The notes under the pieces are model-generated. The model ran no database searches and was not told the DNA's origin. It saw only the letters and a list, made by a program, of their open reading frames with translations. Positions 7,215-10,521 of a stretch of 10,521 bases of DNA are shown piece after piece (position 1 is the first letter of the stretch; each line of letters opens with the position of its first letter). The stretch is from contig JAAZCN010000106.1 in NCBI GenBank assembly GCA_012513245.1, positions 1-10,521 of the forward strand. Reading direction: 5' to 3'. Source of the stretch: Synergistaceae bacterium (GTDB taxonomy: Bacteria; Synergistota; Synergistia; Synergistales; Synergistaceae). The position numbers and the translations under genes are program-made.

Positions 7215-7277
7215 CGTCAAATTTTTTAGTCTATTTTCAATATAGAGAAATACCTCTCTTTTGACGTTTTATTGACG
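7215..7277. promoter_or_regulatory. Candidate operator: three TTGACG half-sites
   Basis: TTGACG occurs at 7261-7266 and 7272-7277 on the plus strand, exactly 11 bp apart, and once on the minus strand at 7220-7215 facing the operon. SARP regulators with BTAD domains are known to bind short direct repeats spaced by one helical turn (11 bp) or two, just upstream of a -10 box. The arrangement therefore suits the regulator encoded next door. The inverted orientation across the region would let one protein act on both promoters. The third copy also lies next to the weak -35 of the operon. Confidence 0.4.
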
Positions 7278-7293
7278 CTTTGGGCTAAATTCC

Positions 7294-7323
7294 TTAAAAA
7301 TTAGATGAATATATTGATATAAT
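7294..7323 (+). promoter_or_regulatory. Sigma-70-type promoter of the regulator gene
   Basis: A perfect -10 hexamer TATAAT occupies 7318-7323, with a poor -35 (TTAAAA at 7294-7299) at 18-bp spacing. Transcription would begin near 7330. That leaves a leader of about 30 nt before the ATG at 7360 but almost none before the in-frame ATG at 7333. Confidence 0.6.
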
Positions 7324-7359
7324 TAAATACAGATGCGGTCAACAAAGGCAGGTAGAGCT

Positions 7360-10300
7360 ATGACCCTTTTCTTTCATTTTTTGGGAAACCCCTATATTGA
7401 GCTCGACGGCAAAAAACTCTCTTTCCCTCTTAAAAAAGCAGAGTACATGGCAACTTATCTTGCGTTCAACGGCCCCGCAAGCAGAAATCAACTTAAAGTC
7501 CTGTTCTGGCCTGACATGCAAAGTGCTCAGTCATCCGCCAATCTTAGAAACGCACTCTATCTAATTCGAAACACAATACCCGAATATATAGAGACAGACA
7601 GAGATCAGATTGCCCTGAAAGAATTCTCGGATGATCTGGCCTCGCTCGAGAAATTATCTGATCCGGATGTGCCGATCCCAGAATACATATCGGAAGAACC
7701 ATTGAGAAACTTCGGGTTGGAAGGATCTGAAGAGCTGGACGAATGGACGGAAATAGCAAGGCAGTCTTCAAAAAAAAGACTCACCTCCATTCTCAGAAAA
7801 AGGATCTCAATTTGTTATGAAAAAAAGTTGTACGAAGAACTGGGCAATTCTTTGGAGACTCTGCTCAGCATAGATCCTTACGATGAAGATTCCGTGCTTG
7901 AACTGATGGAAACATACTGTATCACAGGACAGCCGACTAAAGCTTTGATTTTTTATAAAGAGTATGCGTCAAAGATTGAAAGCAAACTGGGGATAGCACC
8001 CTCTGAAAGAAGCAGAGAATATTTCAGAAAAATTATAAGCAAATGGTCGGAGCGTGACGATTCCTCTGAAAAAGGGGAGAAATTCTGGCACAGAAAGAAT
8101 GAACTTGCCCTACTAATAGGGGCCCTTACTGCTTCGGATGGACAAAGCACCGCTGTATATGTTCACGGCGAGGCCGGTATAGGCAAGACGGCGTTGATCA
8201 ACAAGGCGCTATCGATACTCGATGAAGCTGGGCATTTAGTGCTTTATTCGAGATCTTGCCCAGTCGGAGAAGGATATCCCTATTCTTCTTGGAACAACAT
8301 TATGATGCAGCTTGGCAAGACTCTAGAGATCGAAAATGATTACCCGGAGACCAATGTCCAGTCTGTACTTTCCGGAATTTTTCCAAGATTCCTGAACGGC
8401 AAGTGGCTCAATTACAACGTTGACGTTGCTCTGATGACCGAAAGAAATCCGATCGTAATAAGCGGAATGATAACCGATATTCTACGCCGCGTAGCTCAAA
8501 AAAAGAGAATAACTCTGGTATTCGAGGACATACATTGGTTCGATACTCAATCTGTACAGCTTCTTGCAGCCTTTATCAGCACAGTCGATCTTGACCTGAA
8601 TATCATTTTGTCAGGAAGGCCGGAATCTTCAAGGATTACCTTGGCGATGCTGCGAAGTCTTAATCCTTCAGCAAAATGGAGAATAGTCCCCTTGAAGCTG
8701 GCCCCTTTGCGTGACGATGAGATGATCGACATCTGCAGACACTCCCTTTCTGAAGAACTGCTCCGACAGAAAGGCAGCGCTTATTTTATTCGTGAAAGTG
8801 AAGGCATCCCGCTTCTACTTTTTGAAATGCTGAGAGCGGCCTCGGAGAACCCCGATTCCGATTTCACAAACGGTTTGGGTGGCCTGATAATGACAAGGAT
8901 AGGAGAGCTTTCCGAGCTTCAGCAAAATATTCTTTCGGCACTTTCTGTTTTTGCTGTGGGAGCAGATCCCGAACAGATCGCAGAGGCAACATCCTGCCAG
9001 CACAACGAAATACTGTCGGCAGGCGAGAAATTGCTCTCCAAGGGCCTGCTCAATGAAAGGCTCGAGGAAGGGCGGGTAATATGGGATTTTACACATGCAA
9101 AGGTTAGAGAGTGTATTTATGAATCTATATCTCTGTCGAAAAGGCAGGAATTACACCGAAAGATAGCCAGGGTGATCAACCAAAGGTACTCCCCCAAAAA
9201 ATGGGATCCAGAGCTTAGCAGCATGCTATGCCATCATTATCTAAAATCCGGACAGCGTGCGATGGAGCTAAACCAATATCTGAGAGAACTTATCTTTGAT
9301 ATTACCCTCAACCATGACCTCTTCCCTGTCGTTTCTGACAAGGTGCTTTTATCTTGTTCGACTCCTTTCAGCAGCAGGGAAGGGACCGAACAGAAAATCA
9401 AACAAGCTATGGCATTACTTGATGAGATAAGGACCGGTAAGAATACAGACCGGGAGGAACTTAAGAGACTTGAGGCTTCTTGTTTCGAGCTTGCAGGAGG
9501 CTACCATATCAGCTGGGGTGAATATGATAAAGGTACTATTTTCATAAATGAGGCGATAAGCATTTCAAAAGAGTTCGGATTCACTGATACACACATACAC
9601 TGCCTCAAGCATATCTGCTACATGTATCTTCAGACTGAGAATCCTGCCCGTCTGCTTTTGACTGCAAGGGAGCTGTTACGCCTCTCACTCCCAGAAAACT
9701 ATCGTCACTACATGGCCACGGCCATAAGGCTCGTGGGGGTTTCCATGTTTTTTTCTGGCAAATATGAGCAAGCTGAAAAAGCATTCAGACATTCTATAAA
9801 GCTCTTCGAAAACCTTAAACTGACCGGCAAGTGCTATACGCTGAGTATTTTAATTGCAAAATGTTATCTGGGAGAGTTATCCCAAATCAAAGGAGACCAC
9901 AAACAAGCCCTGGCACATTTTACATACGCTACTGACACTTGCGAAAACATTGGACTTTATTGGGGCCGAAGTTATTTTCATACTCATGCCGCCAGCCTTG
10001 CTCTGGACATGAAGGATACTTCTCTTCTATATCAGCACATAGACAAAGCGGTCTCTCTTTTCGAGAGCTGCAGGGGAGGACGCTGTGGGTCAATGTTATA
10101 CAGCATCAAGGCTATTGCAGACGCTGAGAGGGGAGATACTGCAGCCTCTGAAAAATCCATTGAGCTGGCAGAGATTTTCCTTAAAGATGTTCCAAGAAAG
10201 CAATGGATTGCAACTCAATATTTGGCGAAGGCGTGGTTTTTATCAAAAGCATCAAAAAGCATGAAGAGCTCGCAGAAAAAAAATAAAAATGAATGGGGGC

Positions 10301-10404
10301 CGCCGGAAGAACTTGCACTGCGGTCAGCGGTCCTGTACAGCGAGTGCGGCCTTATGCAAAGGGCTGAGTGGATAAAAAAAAGGTTTAAATGTAAAGATCA
10401 GTAA
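7360..10404 (+). CDS. BTAD/SARP-type transcriptional regulator with AAA ATPase and TPR domains
   Basis: The 1014-residue regulator is built from several modules. Residues 1 to ~90 form an OmpR/SARP-like winged helix (MTLFFHFLGNPYIELDGKKL, LFWPDMQSAQSSANLRNALY). Residues ~130-230 form the helical bacterial transcriptional activator (BTAD) domain (LLSIDPYDEDSVLELMETY, KALIFYKEY). The signalling ATPase follows, with Walker A GEAGIGKT (270-277) and Walker B ITLVFEDIHW (384-393). The remainder, about 560-1014, is helical with TPR-like repeats. This resembles the large STAND/AfsR- and MalT-like activators, but the DNA-binding domain is N-terminal and no LuxR helix-turn-helix is seen at the C-terminus. 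I chose the ATG at 7360: it starts the fold directly and has AGG 7 nt upstream, while the ATG at 7333 lacks a ribosome site and sits on the probable transcription start. Divergence from the catabolic operon implies local control, probably activation in response to a ligand sensed by the ATPase/TPR part. The stop overlaps the convergent gene by 7 bp. Confidence 0.88.
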   Translation: MTLFFHFLGNPYIELDGKKLSFPLKKAEYMATYLAFNGPASRNQLKVLFWPDMQSAQSSANLRNALYLIRNTIPEYIETDRDQIALKEFSDDLASLEKLSDPDVPIPEYISEEPLRNFGLEGSEELDEWTEIARQSSKKRLTSILRKRISICYEKKLYEELGNSLETLLSIDPYDEDSVLELMETYCITGQPTKALIFYKEYASKIESKLGIAPSERSREYFRKIISKWSERDDSSEKGEKFWHRKNELALLIGALTASDGQSTAVYVHGEAGIGKTALINKALSILDEAGHLVLYSRSCPVGEGYPYSSWNNIMMQLGKTLEIENDYPETNVQSVLSGIFPRFLNGKWLNYNVDVALMTERNPIVISGMITDILRRVAQKKRITLVFEDIHWFDTQSVQLLAAFISTVDLDLNIILSGRPESSRITLAMLRSLNPSAKWRIVPLKLAPLRDDEMIDICRHSLSEELLRQKGSAYFIRESEGIPLLLFEMLRAASENPDSDFTNGLGGLIMTRIGELSELQQNILSALSVFAVGADPEQIAEATSCQHNEILSAGEKLLSKGLLNERLEEGRVIWDFTHAKVRECIYESISLSKRQELHRKIARVINQRYSPKKWDPELSSMLCHHYLKSGQRAMELNQYLRELIFDITLNHDLFPVVSDKVLLSCSTPFSSREGTEQKIKQAMALLDEIRTGKNTDREELKRLEASCFELAGGYHISWGEYDKGTIFINEAISISKEFGFTDTHIHCLKHICYMYLQTENPARLLLTARELLRLSLPENYRHYMATAIRLVGVSMFFSGKYEQAEKAFRHSIKLFENLKLTGKCYTLSILIAKCYLGELSQIKGDHKQALAHFTYATDTCENIGLYWGRSYFHTHAASLALDMKDTSLLYQHIDKAVSLFESCRGGRCGSMLYSIKAIADAERGDTAASEKSIELAEIFLKDVPRKQWIATQYLAKAWFLSKASKSMKSSQKKNKNEWGPPEELALRSAVLYSECGLMQRAEWIKKRFKCKDQ

Positions 10405-10442
10405 GTGGTCACATACTCGAACCTATCCCTAAATTCTTCCGG
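10397..10442 (+). repeat. Right copy of the 46-bp direct repeat flanking the locus
   Basis: It matches 112-157 at 44 of 46 positions in the same orientation. Here the repeat is the 3' end of an open minus-strand gene and also supplies the stop codon of the regulator (TAA at 10402-10404). The two copies are 10,285 bp apart and bracket the operon, its terminator and the regulator. Confidence 0.9.
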
Positions 10443-10521
10443 AGAGAGATGTGCGGCCACGGCAAGCTGCACGAATTCCAGCCCGGGCTCGAAATCCTTC
10501 TTCTCTAACCTTATCATGTAC
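10398..10521 (-). CDS. Unrecognised protein, C-terminal fragment
   Basis: Forty codons and a TGA stop are readable on the minus strand from the right edge, ending AAHLSPEEFRDRFEYVTTY. The reading frame is open to the edge, and codon differences from the left relict are mostly silent or conservative, which supports a real gene here. I do not recognise the family. A Leu/Pro-Glu-Glu-Phe-Arg ending is seen in some transposases, but the other marks of those proteins are not visible. Its stop overlaps the convergent regulator gene by 7 bp with no terminator between them. In the uninterrupted arrangement it may have preceded the cardiolipin synthase-like gene now at the left edge. Confidence 0.6.
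   Translation of the reverse strand, partial: YMIRLEKKDFEPGLEFVQLAVAAHLSPEEFRDRFEYVTTY

Larger units (their letters stand above)
7127..7359. promoter_or_regulatory. Divergent control region between the hydroxylase-transport-lyase operon and the regulator
   Basis: This AT-rich interval holds no credible gene. It contains the regulator promoter (TATAAT at 7318-7323), three copies of TTGACG, and possible minus-strand elements (TTCATT at 7213-7208 and TTTAAT at 7189-7184, 18-bp spacer), which are weak and would fit an activated promoter. In the operon leader, TCTGCT (7142-7147) and AGCAGA (7163-7168) could form a small hairpin about 16 nt before the GTG start. Confidence 0.65.

Noticed and set aside
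7333..7359. Upstream ATG at 7333 for the regulator
   Set aside because: It has no ribosome binding site and sits about 3 nt after the probable transcription start; the winged-helix fold begins at the ATG at 7360.
1..10521. tRNA, rRNA, CRISPR array, insertion sequence or integrase gene
   Set aside because: None was seen by reading both strands; the only repeats are the 46-bp direct pair, the hairpins and the TTGACG hexamers.

Overview
The window holds one compact catabolic locus with a divergent regulator and a fragment of a neighbouring gene at each end. Gene style suggests an anaerobic, fermentative bacterium: a three-polypeptide molybdenum hydroxylase, tight translational overlaps, strong AGGAGG-type ribosome binding sites and moderate GC. 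My best guess is Synergistota or a gut/oral Clostridia-type organism. This is inference, because no ribosomal or marker gene is present.

Layout, left to right. Positions 1-100 (minus) are the N-terminus of a membrane protein that looks like a cardiolipin synthase. Positions 112-175 hold an orphan copy of the last ~20 codons of another gene. A strong hairpin terminator (212-261) closes a five-gene minus-strand operon. In transcription order the operon is: [2Fe-2S] subunit (7126-6644), FAD subunit (6647-5763) and molybdopterin subunit (5770-3530) of a xanthine dehydrogenase-family hydroxylase; a BCCT-family betaine transporter (3464-1893); and a HAL/PAL-fold lyase (1789-284). A 233-bp divergent control region (7127-7359) separates the operon from a plus-strand BTAD-ATPase-TPR transcriptional regulator (7360-10404). 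The window ends in the C-terminus of a minus-strand gene (10398-10521) whose last 46 bp recur, with two mismatches, at 112-157.

The central observation is that the lyase keeps the histidine ammonia-lyase scaffold and much of its active site but lacks the Ala-Ser-Gly triad that forms the MIO cofactor. That is the known hallmark of ergothionase (ergothioneine trimethylamine-lyase). A trimethylammonium group leaves without needing MIO, and a betaine (BCCT) transporter gene lies immediately upstream, so the simplest reading is uptake of ergothioneine (or a related histidine betaine such as hercynine) followed by elimination of trimethylamine to thiourocanate (or urocanate). The molybdenum hydroxylase in the same operon is then a candidate for the next step, hydroxylation of the imidazole-thione ring or of a downstream heterocycle. 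That last step is inference. No urocanase-like hydratase, desulfhydrase or hydantoinase is present in the window.

The whole unit (regulator, operon, terminator) sits between two direct copies of a gene 3' end about 10.3 kb apart. This suggests acquisition as a self-contained metabolic island.
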